Positions 18,131-28,848 of a stretch of DNA of 41,043 nt are shown here, piece by piece; positions within the stretch are counted from its first letter, which is position 1, and each line of letters begins with the position of its first letter. The DNA comes from Bacteroidales bacterium. Lineage in GTDB: Bacteria; Bacteroidota; Bacteroidia; Bacteroidales; JAOZQN01. Under the pieces are notes generated by a model. It saw only the letters and a program-made list of their open reading frames with translations, was not told the DNA's origin and ran no database searches. The stretch is taken from contig JAOZQN010000005.1 in NCBI GenBank assembly GCA_029932195.1, positions 1 to 41,043 on the forward strand, given 5' to 3'. The translations under genes and the position numbers were made by a program.

Positions 18131-20896
18131 ATGGACTATAATTTTTCAGAAATAGAAGCAAAATGGCAAGAATACTGGGACGCAGACCAAACCTTCCAAG
18201 TAAAAATTGACACATCAAAACCAAAATTTTATGTGCTTGATATGTTCCCATATCCTTCGGGAGCAGGACTTCACGTAGGACACCCACTCGGATACATTGC
18301 CTCTGATATTTTCTCGCGTTACAAAAAACTGCAAGGATACAACGTTTTACATCCAATGGGATACGATGCATTTGGTTTACCTGCCGAACAATACGCAATA
18401 CAAACAGGAACTCAACCTGCCGAAAACACCGACAAAAACATAGAAAGATACCGTGAGCAATTGAAAAAAATAGGACTTTCTTATGACTGGAACAGAGAAA
18501 TAAAAACCTCAGATCCAGGCTATTATAAATGGACACAATGGGTTTTTATAAAAATGTTTAAACATTGGTTCAACAACAAAACGCAAAAAGCCGAGCCAAT
18601 TGAAACTCTGATAAATATTTTTGAGAGAGAAGGAAATATTGGACTTGATGCTGCTTGCTCGCCTGTGCCAAAATTCCATGCAGCTGTGTGGAACGGAATG
18701 GAAGAGATTGAGAAGGAAGATGTTTTACAAAAATACAGATTAGCTTTTCGTGCAAAATCAATGGTAAATTGGTGTGCCGAACTTGGAACTGTTCTTGCAA
18801 ACGATGAAGTAAAAGACGGTTTGTCTGTTAGAGGTGGACATGAAGTTGTGCAAAAGGCTATGACACAGTGGCTTTTGCGTGTTAGTGCATATTCAAAAAG
18901 ATTACTTGATGGTTTGGAAAACGTAGATTGGTCGGACTCTCTAAAAGAAATTCAGAAAAATTGGATAGGACGTTCGCAAGGAGCAAATGTTATGTTCAAA
19001 ACCACTGACCCATATACTAATATTCAGGTATTTACGACTCGTCCTGATACAATTTATGGTGCAACTTTTATGGTGCTTGCTCCTGAGAGTAAATTTATAA
19101 GACAACTTGTTACGGAGGAGCAAGAAGAAGCTATAAGTCTATATGTTGCACAAACAAGCAAACGAACAGAACGAGAAAGAATTGCCGACACAAAAACCGT
19201 TTCTGGGGTGTTTACGGGAGCTTATGCAATAAATCCGTTTACACAAAGGCAAATTCCTATCTGGATAAGCGACTATGTATTAGCAGGATATGGTTCTGGT
19301 GCAATTATGGCAGTGCCAGCACACGACAACCGTGATTTTGCTTTTGCTACAAAATACGAATTACCTATTATTCAGGTTGTTGAAGGTGCAGATATTACCA
19401 AAGAATCCTACGACGATAAAAATGGTAAAATGATTAACTCTGGAATTATCAATGGTTTGGAGGTAAAAGATGCTATTGATAAAATAATTACAGAAATAGA
19501 GACCAAAGAACTTGGCGAACGAAAAATAAATTATCGTCTTAGAGATGCGATTTTTAGCCGTCAAAGATATTGGGGCGAGCCATTTCCTATTTATTATAAA
19601 AATGGAATTGCATATCCACTTGATGAAAATAAATTACCACTTCAACTTCCTTATATAGAAACATTTAAACCAACAGAAGCAGGAGAACCTCCTTTGGCTC
19701 GTGCAGAAAATTGGAAATATGCAGACGAATTTCCTTTGGAAACAAGCACAATGCCTGGTTTTGCTGGCTCATCGGCGTATTATTTGCGATATATGGATCC
19801 AAAAAATAATGAAAAACTTGTCTCCAAAGAAGCAAATGAATATTGGCAAGACGTTGATTTATACATCGGAGGAACGGAACATGCTGTTGGACATCTTATT
19901 TATTCTCGTTTTTGGAACAAATTTCTTTATGATATTGGTGAAACAATTAAAGATGAGCCATTTAAAAAATTAATAAATCAAGGAATGATACAGGGGCGTT
20001 CTAATTTTGTTTACAGAATTAAAAATACCAACAAATTTGTCTCTGCAAATATTCGCAAAGAATACGACTACACAGAAATTCATGTAGATGTTAACATTGT
20101 AAACAATGATATTCTTGATATTGAGAGGTTTAGAGACTGGCTACCTGAATATAATAATGCTGAATTTATTTTAGAGGGCGGCAAATATTATTGTGGACAT
20201 GCTGTTGAAAAAATGTCAAAATCAATGTTTAATGTTGTAAACCCAGATGATATTATTGAGCAGTATGGAACTGATACTCTGCGACTTTACGAAATGTTTT
20301 TAGGTCCTATTGAGCAATCAAAACCTTGGGACACCAAAGGAATTGAAGGTGTGCATAAATTTTTGCGAAAATTATGGAGACTATTTCATAATGAAAATAA
20401 TGAAGTAATAGTTTCTGAAGAGAAAGCTACACCAGAAGAACTTAAAATTTTGCACAAAACTATCAAAAAAATAAAACACGATATAGAAAATTTTTCGTTC
20501 AATACTTCTGTGAGTGCATTTATGATTTGTATAAATGAACTTACAACTCTAAAAACCAACAAACGACAAATTCTTGAGCCACTAACAATTTTGTTATCAT
20601 CTTTTGCTCCACATATTTCGGAAGAATTGTGGGAAAAACTTGGTAATTTTGCTTCTGTTTCGGAAACAATTTTTCCTCTTCACAACGAAGAGTTTTTGGT
20701 GGAAAACACAGTAACATATCCTATTGCAATAAACGGAAAAACCAAAATAACAATAGATATTCCTGCAGACACTGACAAGAAGGAAATTGAAAGAATTGCA
20801 CTTCAAGACGAAAAAATAATAAAACAAATTGAAGGCAAAAATATTATTAAAATAATAGTTGTGCCAAAAAGAATGGTAAATATTGTGGTGAAATAA
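18131..20896 (+). CDS. leuS: Leucyl-tRNA synthetase
   Basis: '[19 protein letters not shown]', '[17 protein letters not shown]', '[21 protein letters not shown]'. Confidence 0.98.
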   Translation: MDYNFSEIEAKWQEYWDADQTFQVKIDTSKPKFYVLDMFPYPSGAGLHVGHPLGYIASDIFSRYKKLQGYNVLHPMGYDAFGLPAEQYAIQTGTQPAENTDKNIERYREQLKKIGLSYDWNREIKTSDPGYYKWTQWVFIKMFKHWFNNKTQKAEPIETLINIFEREGNIGLDAACSPVPKFHAAVWNGMEEIEKEDVLQKYRLAFRAKSMVNWCAELGTVLANDEVKDGLSVRGGHEVVQKAMTQWLLRVSAYSKRLLDGLENVDWSDSLKEIQKNWIGRSQGANVMFKTTDPYTNIQVFTTRPDTIYGATFMVLAPESKFIRQLVTEEQEEAISLYVAQTSKRTERERIADTKTVSGVFTGAYAINPFTQRQIPIWISDYVLAGYGSGAIMAVPAHDNRDFAFATKYELPIIQVVEGADITKESYDDKNGKMINSGIINGLEVKDAIDKIITEIETKELGERKINYRLRDAIFSRQRYWGEPFPIYYKNGIAYPLDENKLPLQLPYIETFKPTEAGEPPLARAENWKYADEFPLETSTMPGFAGSSAYYLRYMDPKNNEKLVSKEANEYWQDVDLYIGGTEHAVGHLIYSRFWNKFLYDIGETIKDEPFKKLINQGMIQGRSNFVYRIKNTNKFVSANIRKEYDYTEIHVDVNIVNNDILDIERFRDWLPEYNNAEFILEGGKYYCGHAVEKMSKSMFNVVNPDDIIEQYGTDTLRLYEMFLGPIEQSKPWDTKGIEGVHKFLRKLWRLFHNENNEVIVSEEKATPEELKILHKTIKKIKHDIENFSFNTSVSAFMICINELTTLKTNKRQILEPLTILLSSFAPHISEELWEKLGNFASVSETIFPLHNEEFLVENTVTYPIAINGKTKITIDIPADTDKKEIERIALQDEKIIKQIEGKNIIKIIVVPKRMVNIVVK

Positions 20897-21048
20897 TTTT
20901 TGATTTACGATTTATGATTTACAATTTACGATTAGCTTACGCCAAATAATTAATTTGAGTGTCCACCAATCATAAATCGTAATTAAAAACCCCGCATTTG
21001 TCAATTTTTTTTTGTATATTTGACAATTATTTAAGATAAATTGATAAC

Positions 21049-21675
21049 ATGGAAAAAATAATAACAAAACAACAGACCCCAAAATATATTATCCCTCGCA
21101 TTCCAGATGAGCTTGTTTATGAAGTAATGAATGGAAAACCAGTTTATTACAAAGGTTACAAAGAAGTTATAAACCAACACAAACAATTAGAAGAAATTAT
21201 GGGTTGCAGCACTTTACAAGCAATAGTTATAAATAGTATATTAAAATTTTTGTATAAAAATATTTCAGATGAAAAGCACCTTATCCTTTCAAACGAATTA
21301 GGCTTACATTTGAATAAAAAAGATAATTTATCTGCAGATATAACTATTTATGAAAAAAAGAAATTATTAAGTGAAAGAATAGAAAACAAATATTCCAAAA
21401 TCCCTCCCAAAATAATAATAGAAATAGATACTAAAGCTGATTTGAACGATTTTGATAATGTAATGGATTATTATCAGGAAAAAACAAAAAAACTTTTTAA
21501 CTTTGGCGTAGAAAAAGTTTTTTGGGTGCTTACAAAAAACAAACAAATAATAGTAACAGAACCAAATAAGCCTTGGCTAATAAAAACATGGGACAAAGAG
21601 ATAATATTATTTGACAACCTAAAATTCACTCTAAATCAACTACTTATTGATGATGGGATTTTTGATATGATATAA
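21049..21675 (+). CDS. Uma2/DUF820-family PD-(D/E)XK-like protein
   Basis: 'LSADITIYEKK...PPKIIIEIDTKADL...YYQEKTKKLFNFGVEKVFWV' motif layout. Confidence 0.78.
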   Translation: MEKIITKQQTPKYIIPRIPDELVYEVMNGKPVYYKGYKEVINQHKQLEEIMGCSTLQAIVINSILKFLYKNISDEKHLILSNELGLHLNKKDNLSADITIYEKKKLLSERIENKYSKIPPKIIIEIDTKADLNDFDNVMDYYQEKTKKLFNFGVEKVFWVLTKNKQIIVTEPNKPWLIKTWDKEIILFDNLKFTLNQLLIDDGIFDMI

Positions 21676-21782
21676 GTTTGTTATCAGCAGTTTACAAAAA
21701 CATTGCAAAATAGCTTTGTTTTTTTAACAACCTTTTCTAAAATAATAGTCTATGAGATGTAAACCAATTATTAATTAATTTA

Positions 21783-21942
21783 TACTAAACCGTTATCAAA
21801 ATGACGATTTAGAAAATGAATTATTTTTGTTTTGTTTTTATTCTCAAAATTCTTGCATAGCCTAAGCTATGGAAGAATTTTTAGAACAAAAATAAAGCTA
21901 AAAGAAACTTTTTATATTCGTTATCTTGATAGCGGTTTAGTA
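21783..21942. repeat. ~160-bp quasi-palindrome
   Basis: TACTAAACCGTTATCAAAATGACGA ... TCGTTATCTTGATAGCGGTTTAGTA; inner ATTCTTGCATAGC-CTAA-GCTATGGAAGAAT. Confidence 0.9.
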
Positions 21943-21981
21943 TTATATACTTTTTTACTAACTTTTTTTAATTAAAACCAC

Positions 21982-22692
21982 ATGAAAAAAATTACATTAT
22001 TATTATTTGCAGTTGCAGTTATTTTCACAAGCAGTTTTGCACAAATAACAATTGCAGATGGAGAAGGAAATCCATTAGAAGATGGACAAACTTATGAGCT
22101 ACCAAACCATTCTGAACCAGAATTACCATTTATTATAACAAATAATTCAGGTTCGGATATAAATTACATTCTTGAAGTGATATCTGCAACACCTGAAGGT
22201 GCAGATTGTCCTTTTCAAATATGTGGTGGTGGAACTTGTAACGATCTTACCGCAGACTGGATAACTTATCCATGGTCGGTTGGAATAGCCACATCAATTG
22301 CAGCTGGAGTTTCCACAACAGTTGGTGAAACCCATATTACCTATGTTTACAACGAAGGAGTTGCAGCTTCAATAGAGGTGCATGTTTATGAAGAAGGTAA
22401 TACATCTAATTCTGTAACTTTCACTTATGGTTATGTCGTAGATATAAACTCTGTAACCTCTGGATTTTATGTATATCCTAATCCTGCTACCGATGTTTTG
22501 TATATTACAAACACAAATAATAATTCAAGCTATGTTTTAATAAATAACATAATTGGACAAACAGTAAAAAGAATTGAACTAACAAATGAAACAACAAAAG
22601 CAAATATAGCAGATTTAGAAAATGGTATTTATATTTATACTTTATACGAAGACAGCAAAGCTGTGATTACTAGAAAATTAATAAAAAAATAA
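21982..22692 (+). CDS. Secreted protein with T9SS type A C-terminal sorting domain
   Basis: Signal peptide; C-terminal 'FYVYPNPATDVLYI...IYIYTLYEDSKAVITRKLIKK'. Confidence 0.85.
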   Translation: MKKITLLLFAVAVIFTSSFAQITIADGEGNPLEDGQTYELPNHSEPELPFIITNNSGSDINYILEVISATPEGADCPFQICGGGTCNDLTADWITYPWSVGIATSIAAGVSTTVGETHITYVYNEGVAASIEVHVYEEGNTSNSVTFTYGYVVDINSVTSGFYVYPNPATDVLYITNTNNNSSYVLINNIIGQTVKRIELTNETTKANIADLENGIYIYTLYEDSKAVITRKLIKK

Positions 22693-22701
22693 TTTGATAA
22701 T

Positions 22702-22738
22702 TTAGTCAGAGATATACTTGACGTAAACCTCTGACTAA
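22702..22738. terminator. Stem-loop downstream of the T9SS protein
   Basis: TTAGTCAGAG-N17-CTCTGACTAA perfect 10-bp stem; no strong T tract. Confidence 0.5.
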
Positions 22739-22885
22739 TATCACAATTTTAACAGAGTATCAAATAAAAACTCTTGTTCATATTTCTACACAAAATAATT
22801 GATGTTATGAATATTTTTTTTGTTGGTAAAAAAAAATGTTAACTAATAAATTGTGTTTTCACAATCTATCAATATAACATTTTTT

Positions 22886-23008
22886 GGCGTTTTTCACGAG
22901 TATCAATTTCTGCGTTACTTTTTAAATTTTAAAATGCTCATTTACAAAGGTAAACTTCAATCCTAAAATTTCAAAAAAGCCTTGAACTTGACACTCATGA
23001 AAAACGCC
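22886..23008. repeat. Variable-arm palindromic element, copy E4
   Basis: GGCGTTTTTCACGAGTATCAA ... TTGACACTCATGAAAAACGCC; core aaattttaaaatgctcatttacaaaggtaaacttcaat. Confidence 0.9.
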
Positions 23009-23036
23009 CATTTTTTACAATTATATGGAATGTTTT

Positions 23037-23864
23037 TTAGCTAAATCCACCTAATTTTCTAATGTCTGTTCTTGGATTTATGCACATAACAGGTATTTTC
23101 TCTTCGTTTGCAATAATTTTTTGCTCGTCAGCTCCCATCATGTAGTCCACTGCTTTAATATTTTTTGTAGTAAGAACAAGAATTAATGCAGCATTAACTT
23201 CTTTTGAGAAGTTTAGAACTTCTGTTACACTATTCTCTTTTCCATCAAGTTTTTTAAGCTCGTAGTTTATGCCCTTTCCGTGCATATATTCACTTGTAAC
23301 TTTGATGTTTGAAAGTAATCTTTTCTTGGAAATTTTATCTTTTGTATCTGAATAACATAAGTGAAATTTAGCATGAAAAAGTTTGTGAAGGAAGTTTGCC
23401 CAAATAACTTTTTCTTTATTTTCTGCTCTAAAATCTATAGGAATAACAATATCTCTAACTTCGTGATTTGTAGGAGCTTCTTGTATTACAATAAAAGGAC
23501 TTGTTGAACCTGCAATAACTTTTAATGCCCAACTTCCTGTTACTTTTTGAAACCCTTTCATTCCATGAGTTCCCATAATAGACATTGTAGCTTCGGTTTC
23601 TTTTATCACATCTGAAATAGTAGTAAATATATTACCCACTTTTACCATTCCGAATATTGTTTTTCCATGTTTTGCTTTTACTTCATCAATTTTTGCCTCA
23701 ATTTTTTTGACAGCATCATCAACCTCTTTGTCTTTTTTTACAATATTTAATAAAACTACATCTACTTTGGTAAAATCAGAATAGACAAGTGCATGTAAAA
23801 GTGCTTCTTCAGCTTTTTCGGAAAAGTCCCAAGTTACTAAGATAGGCTTAATATAATCGCTCAT
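23037..23864 (-). CDS. Universal stress protein (tandem UspA-like domains)
   Basis: 'ILVTWDFSEKAEEALLHALVYS', 'SIMGTHGMKGFQKVTGSWALKVIAGSTSPFIVIQE'. Confidence 0.9.
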   Translation of the reverse strand: MSDYIKPILVTWDFSEKAEEALLHALVYSDFTKVDVVLLNIVKKDKEVDDAVKKIEAKIDEVKAKHGKTIFGMVKVGNIFTTISDVIKETEATMSIMGTHGMKGFQKVTGSWALKVIAGSTSPFIVIQEAPTNHEVRDIVIPIDFRAENKEKVIWANFLHKLFHAKFHLCYSDTKDKISKKRLLSNIKVTSEYMHGKGINYELKKLDGKENSVTEVLNFSKEVNAALILVLTTKNIKAVDYMMGADEQKIIANEEKIPVMCINPRTDIRKLGGFS

Positions 23865-23986
23865 AGTGTATAGAATTTGAAATTAGTATTGAAATTTTGG
23901 TATAAAAGTAAGTATTAAAATTTAACTTACAAAATAATAATACATATTTCATGCCTTTTTTAATTTTTAGAACAAAAAAAACAAAA

Positions 23987-24048
23987 ATGTAATGTTCTTT
24001 AGCCATAAAGTTTATTAATATTAAACTTTAGAATACAGAACATTACAT
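23987..24048. terminator. Bidirectional stem-loop downstream of the tonB operon
   Basis: ATGTAATGTTCT ... AGAACATTACAT with inner TAAAGTTTA/TAAACTTTA. Confidence 0.6.
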
Positions 24049-24134
24049 CTTGTTGTTTTAGGAAGTCAATAAATTACGATTTTATAAATCCTCTTTTATT
24101 TTGTGTTAGATATAAATTTAAAAATTATTTTTCA

Positions 24135-24815
24135 TTAGTTTAACTGAAAATCAATTGGGACTGTGTACCAAACACTTACAGGCTTGCCTCTTTGTTTTCC
24201 TGGTTTAAAATTAGGTAATTCTCCAACAACTCTGATAGCCTCGTCGTCTAATAATTTATCTACACTTCTAACAACCTGAACTTCTCCTACTGCTCCAGTT
24301 TTGGTAACAACAAATCGGATATACACTTTTCCGAAAATATCATTCTCCTGTGCAAGTGGTGGATATACTACATTTTCTGCAATAAATTTTCTTAAAGCAG
24401 CTTCACCTCCTGGAAATTCTGGCATTTTTTCTACAATTAAAAATACTTCATCAGTTTCTTCCTCTTCTTCTGTATCAAAATCTGTATCTACAAACTCAGT
24501 ATCTTCATCTTCGTCTGGCAATTCAAAATCAAATTCGTCCTCAATTTTAACGTTGTCTTCTACAATATTGATAATGTCAGAAACTACTTGTTGTGGCGGT
24601 GGTGGTGGTGGAAGTTCTTCTGGTCTAACAGTTACTTCTACTTCCTCGGTCTCAACTTCTGTTGATGCTTCATCTGCAAATACCTCTGCTTTTGTATCTG
24701 TTGTTGTGCTTTCAAATAGTATAAGCACTATGGTTAAAGCTGCAACCATACCTACGAGAAAAAATAATACTTTATATTTTTCCAAATTTACTTTTGCATT
24801 TTTCTTAATTTCCAT
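24135..24815 (-). CDS. TonB family energy transducer
   Basis: N-terminal TM, 'PPPPPPQQV', C-terminal 'VYIRFVVTKTGAVGEVQVVRSVDKLLDDEAIRVVGELPNFKPGKQRGKPVSVWYTVPIDFQL'. Confidence 0.93.
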   Translation of the reverse strand: MEIKKNAKVNLEKYKVLFFLVGMVAALTIVLILFESTTTDTKAEVFADEASTEVETEEVEVTVRPEELPPPPPPQQVVSDIINIVEDNVKIEDEFDFELPDEDEDTEFVDTDFDTEEEEETDEVFLIVEKMPEFPGGEAALRKFIAENVVYPPLAQENDIFGKVYIRFVVTKTGAVGEVQVVRSVDKLLDDEAIRVVGELPNFKPGKQRGKPVSVWYTVPIDFQLN

Positions 24816-24924
24816 GATTTCTAAAATTTAATTGGTTAATATTGTGTTGGTTTAATTAATTGGTTTATTAGTTTATTGGTTTATTGGTTAAGGTGTAAAC
24901 CAATTATTAATTATTTACTATTTA

Positions 24925-25608
24925 TTACATTAATTGAAAAACTATTGGCATTGTAAACCAGATACTTATATTTCTACCCCTTTGTTTTCCTGGTTTCCAG
25001 TTTGGCATGTTTTTCACTACTTTTATTGCTTCATTATCAATCAGTTCATGAACACCTCTAATTAATTCTACTTCTCCTATATTACCGTCTTTTTCTACTA
25101 CAAATCGCAGATAAACAGTTCCTTGTATTTGGTTTTCTTGTGCTTCTATCGGATATTCTACATTTTTCGAAATATATTTCAATAATGCAACTCTACCTCC
25201 ATAAAACTCTGGCATCTGTTCGGCAATTGAAATAGGGTAATCATAAACAAACTCTATCTCTTTCTCTTCAATATCTATTTCATAATCAATAAATTCAGGT
25301 ATATTTTCAAATGCTCCAAAATCTAATTCCTTTCCATTATCAATTATTTCGTTATCGTCTCTTATATTTATTTCTAAACTCTGTATTTTTTGTGGTTTTG
25401 GTGGTTTTATTTGTTTTTTTTCAGCAATAGGCATCATTTCTACGTCCATATTTACTTCCACAACATCTTTTTGTTCTATTTTTTTCGTCTTTTTTGTTCC
25501 AACTTCAAATACACCAACCATTATTAGCAAGACAATTATTAGCCCTATTTGAAAAAATAGTCCTCGCTTTTTTTCAAGATTTGCTTTATTTGATTTTTTT
25601 GTTGTCAT
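24925..25608 (-). CDS. TonB family energy transducer (paralog)
   Basis: Same architecture: 'VYLRFVVEKDGNIGEVELIRGVHELIDNEAIKVVKNMPNWKPGKQRGRNISIWFTMPIVFQLM'. Confidence 0.92.
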   Translation of the reverse strand: MTTKKSNKANLEKKRGLFFQIGLIIVLLIMVGVFEVGTKKTKKIEQKDVVEVNMDVEMMPIAEKKQIKPPKPQKIQSLEINIRDDNEIIDNGKELDFGAFENIPEFIDYEIDIEEKEIEFVYDYPISIAEQMPEFYGGRVALLKYISKNVEYPIEAQENQIQGTVYLRFVVEKDGNIGEVELIRGVHELIDNEAIKVVKNMPNWKPGKQRGRNISIWFTMPIVFQLM

Positions 25609-25755
25609 GCTATTCTTAGAAAATTTTCAGTTTTTAGTCTTAAGTTTTTAATTCGCTTTCGCTTGATAAATAATAGTTTAAAAGAAATCGGAATATTCTC
25701 CTTAATCTACACCGCTTTAGCCAAAAGCCAAGAACCAAAAGCCAAGAACCAAAAG

Positions 25756-27081
25756 CTATTTAATAGGATTAATTGCTTTACCATTTAACATAAGCTGGTA
25801 ATTTATAGAAGGATAAAGTCTTTTGTCTCCGGTTTGTCCAATTATTTGTCCTTCTATCACTTTTTCATTTTCTTTGATAGTTATTTTTGCGAGTTTTTCG
25901 TAAATCACTTTATAATTGTTATTTAAGTCTATTATTATTATTATTTCGTCTAACCCCCAATTATTTATTGTATCAATTTTTTCTACTCTTCCATTTCCGA
26001 TGGCAAGCACGTTTGTAAAATCGTTGGCTTGAATTGTTATTTTTTTATGCGATATTTTATATCTGACATCTTTATTTTCGGGGTCTTCAATAATTTGCTC
26101 ATCTATATAACCTGTTATAATTTTGTAATTGTCTTTTATTGGAAAAATAAACTCACTTTTTTCATTTTCTGATATTTTTCCATCTTTATTAAATAGATTA
26201 AAAGCAAATAAAAAAGTAAATATTAATAAAATCAAAATTGGCATTGTGCTAATAAATCGTATTTTTTTTATCCATTCTTTTTCTGGATTTGCCATTAATT
26301 TTATTCTATTCTTAACCTGCGAGCTTTTTAAATTGTTACTTATTGACAACTTTTTTTTAGTAAGTCTAAGCATTAAATAAGAATAATTATAAGTAGAATC
26401 ATTTTCTGTAAGTATTTTATCTACAATAAATTCGTGGTTTTCTTTCACCGATTTTTTTAGTTTACTCACCAATGGATTAAACCAAAAAACGATGTTCAAA
26501 ATTTCAAAGAGCAGGTTGTCTAAAGTATGATTTTGTTTTATGTGTATTTCTTCGTGTGTTAGTATTTGCTGTTGTTCACGTTCCGTTAGATTTTTAAAGT
26601 TTTTGTTTACAAATATATTTCTAAAGAAAGAGAATGCTGTTATTTGACTTTTTGTTTCGTATAAATTTTTATTAGCTTCTGTGCTGTTATTTTTTAATCT
26701 ATTTAATGAAATTAAAGTTTTGGTAAAAATAATTAAAAATCTGAGAATTCCCGATAAATAAATTATAGATAAAACATTAACAACTGTAAAATACTTATTA
26801 TCTGTGAGTTTATTATAAATATTTGTAAAAATATTTTGTTGCTCGTTTGTATTTATAAAAAACTGTCCATCGCTAAAATTTACGAATAAAATTTTTTCTG
26901 TTTCAAAATTCAAAGAACTTGTTGTGAGCCAATTTATTTTTATCAAAGGTAAAATTATACTCAAAAAAACTATTGCTATTAAATAAAATCTATTCCATTC
27001 AAAATAAGAATATTTATTATATATATATCTGTAAATCAGATAAAAAACAGATAAAACAAGCGTAGATTTTATTAAAAACAT
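25756..27081 (-). CDS. M56/BlaR1-family membrane metallopeptidase with C-terminal M23-like domain
   Basis: HExxH in 'LTHEEIHIKQNHTLDNLLFEILNIVFWFNPL'; C-terminal 'ANDFTNVLAIGNGRVEKI...GQIIGQTG' LytM-like. Confidence 0.88.
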   Translation of the reverse strand: MFLIKSTLVLSVFYLIYRYIYNKYSYFEWNRFYLIAIVFLSIILPLIKINWLTTSSLNFETEKILFVNFSDGQFFINTNEQQNIFTNIYNKLTDNKYFTVVNVLSIIYLSGILRFLIIFTKTLISLNRLKNNSTEANKNLYETKSQITAFSFFRNIFVNKNFKNLTEREQQQILTHEEIHIKQNHTLDNLLFEILNIVFWFNPLVSKLKKSVKENHEFIVDKILTENDSTYNYSYLMLRLTKKKLSISNNLKSSQVKNRIKLMANPEKEWIKKIRFISTMPILILLIFTFLFAFNLFNKDGKISENEKSEFIFPIKDNYKIITGYIDEQIIEDPENKDVRYKISHKKITIQANDFTNVLAIGNGRVEKIDTINNWGLDEIIIIIDLNNNYKVIYEKLAKITIKENEKVIEGQIIGQTGDKRLYPSINYQLMLNGKAINPIK

Positions 27082-27229
27082 TTTGGATTCACAATTTACG
27101 ATTTACAATTGATTTACATCTTTAATTACGGATAAAAACAAATCGTAAATATAACAACTATTTAACAATTACAGTTCCTTAATATTGTAAAAGTATTAGT
27201 TATCAGGCAACAGCCAACTAAAAACTACC

Positions 27230-27589
27230 TTAACTTTTTTTATTAATAATTTCCTGCATTTCTTTTAATTCCTTCTCGCTCATTTCCTCGTCTTCAACCA
27301 TGTATGAAACTACATTTTCGTAAGAGCCATCAAAATAATTTTTCATTAGATTAGAAAATACAGATTTGCGATAAGCAAATTTACTAACTATGGGAAAATA
27401 TTCGTGTGTTCTTCCGTAAGCCTTGTAATCCAAAAAACCTTTTTTTTCTAAAATTCGCACAATAGACGAAATTGTATTATACGGTGGTTTTGGAGCAGGA
27501 AGTAATTCTATTACTTCTTTTACAAATCCTTTTTTTAGCTTCCAAAAAATCTGCATTATTTTCTCTTCTGATTTTGTTAAGTCTTCCAT
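27230..27589 (-). CDS. BlaI/MecI-family repressor
   Basis: 'LTKSEEKIMQIFWKLKKGFVKEVIELLPAPKPPYNTISSIVRILEKKGFL' winged helix. Confidence 0.93.
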   Translation of the reverse strand: MEDLTKSEEKIMQIFWKLKKGFVKEVIELLPAPKPPYNTISSIVRILEKKGFLDYKAYGRTHEYFPIVSKFAYRKSVFSNLMKNYFDGSYENVVSYMVEDEEMSEKELKEMQEIINKKS

Positions 27590-27681
27590 CTTTTTAATTT
27601 TTGAAGTTTAGAATTTTTGAAGTTTGGAATTATTCTCACAATTTTTTGTGGAGTTCAAAGCCTCAATATTTAATTATGATG

Positions 27682-27766
27682 CAAATATAAAACTAATTTT
27701 TCAATAATGCAACTTATTTGCAAGTTTTTTAACTTGTTTTTCAGTTTTATAATTTAAAAACAAGTT
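27682..27766 (-). promoter_or_regulatory. blaI-operon promoter with upstream operator dyad
   Basis: Minus strand TTGC-N19-TATATTTG; perfect 11-bp dyad AACTTGTTTTT...AAAAACAAGTT at 27731-27766. Confidence 0.6.
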
Positions 27767-27980
27767 GTAATCTGCATAATCTTTTGATTATTTGTGGTTT
27801 ATAAATAAAAATAAATTTTAATTTTTCTCTTCTTTTTTTTCATAAGATGAGTATTTTTCTATTATTCCATAAATTTATTTCTTATTTTTTGCAATAATTT
27901 CCCTAAAATATCACGAAAGAGTATTAAAAATACAAAAACCCACAAAATTAAAAAATCTTGTGAGTTTTGTTTAAGTTTTG

Positions 27981-28103
27981 GGCGTTTTTCACGGGTGTCA
28001 ATTTCAAGGCTTTTTTGTAATTTTAGAATTGAAGTTTACCTTTGTAAATGAGCATTTTAAAATTTCAAAAGTAACGCCGAAATTGGCACTCGTGAAAAAC
28101 GCC
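27981..28103. repeat. Variable-arm palindromic element, copy E5
   Basis: GGCGTTTTTCACGGGTGTCAATTTC ... GAAATTGGCACTCGTGAAAAACGCC; core attgaagtttacctttgtaaatgagcattttaaaatttc. Confidence 0.92.
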
Positions 28104-28159
28104 AAGTTTTGTAACTCGTATGCTCTACGATGTTCTAATTTTGTTCAAACTGTTTATAT

Positions 28160-28750
28160 TTATAAATAAGTATTTCCAAAAAGATGATTAAACAAATGGT
28201 TCTTAATAAGTCTGACACTAAAGCCGTAACTCCAAGGTTCGAAAGAACATTCTGCTTTGCCCTTTTTAAAGTCTATAATTAATTTGCAAGCATTTTCGGT
28301 TCCGTGCCGTGTTCTTGACCAGAAGTTTGCATGTTTACCGAAGGTTCCAAATGGAAGCACAGGACTGTAAAATCCTACGGGTAAAGCATTAAAACCGCTT
28401 TTGTTTGTTTCTCCTCCGATCTGGCTATTTATTTGTTCCTTCATTTTATGGTATGCGTCATTCCCTGCACCAAGATAATTTACTAACATACGCCATTCTT
28501 TATCACTTGGTAAGTGCCAGCCTTTTACACCTTTTGCAACCTTTCGTGCTGTATCCCAATCATATAAATATCCGTATTTGGCAACATTTTTATCATTATT
28601 ATCCAAAGCCCAACAACCTTCTTTTACTTTATAAGCCATATTTTCTGCCATAACTGTTTGGCGACCAATGGTTACAGTTTTGTAATTTTTTCCGTCTCTG
28701 GTGTCTGTAAATATTCCAGTATTTTCTACAGGATTATATTTTTCTCCCAT
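28160..28750 (-). CDS. FISUMP-domain protein (Fibrobacter succinogenes major paralogous domain)
   Basis: 'FTDTRDGKNYKTVTIGRQTVMAENMAYK', 'GYLYDWDTARKVAKGVKGWHLPSDKEWRMLVNYLG'. Confidence 0.9.
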   Translation of the reverse strand: MGEKYNPVENTGIFTDTRDGKNYKTVTIGRQTVMAENMAYKVKEGCWALDNNDKNVAKYGYLYDWDTARKVAKGVKGWHLPSDKEWRMLVNYLGAGNDAYHKMKEQINSQIGGETNKSGFNALPVGFYSPVLPFGTFGKHANFWSRTRHGTENACKLIIDFKKGKAECSFEPWSYGFSVRLIKNHLFNHLFGNTYL

Positions 28751-28848
28751 TTTTTTAAAATTTATTTAGGAAGCTTTATAAAATACAAACTAGGAATGAT
28801 GTCTTTTTGTATTTGCAGTCTCCGTTTTACTTGATTTGCCGATATATA

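Noticed and set aside
24301-24831. 176-aa plus-strand ORF rich in Ser
   Set aside because: Antisense shadow of the tonB gene (Glu/Pro-rich codons read in reverse).
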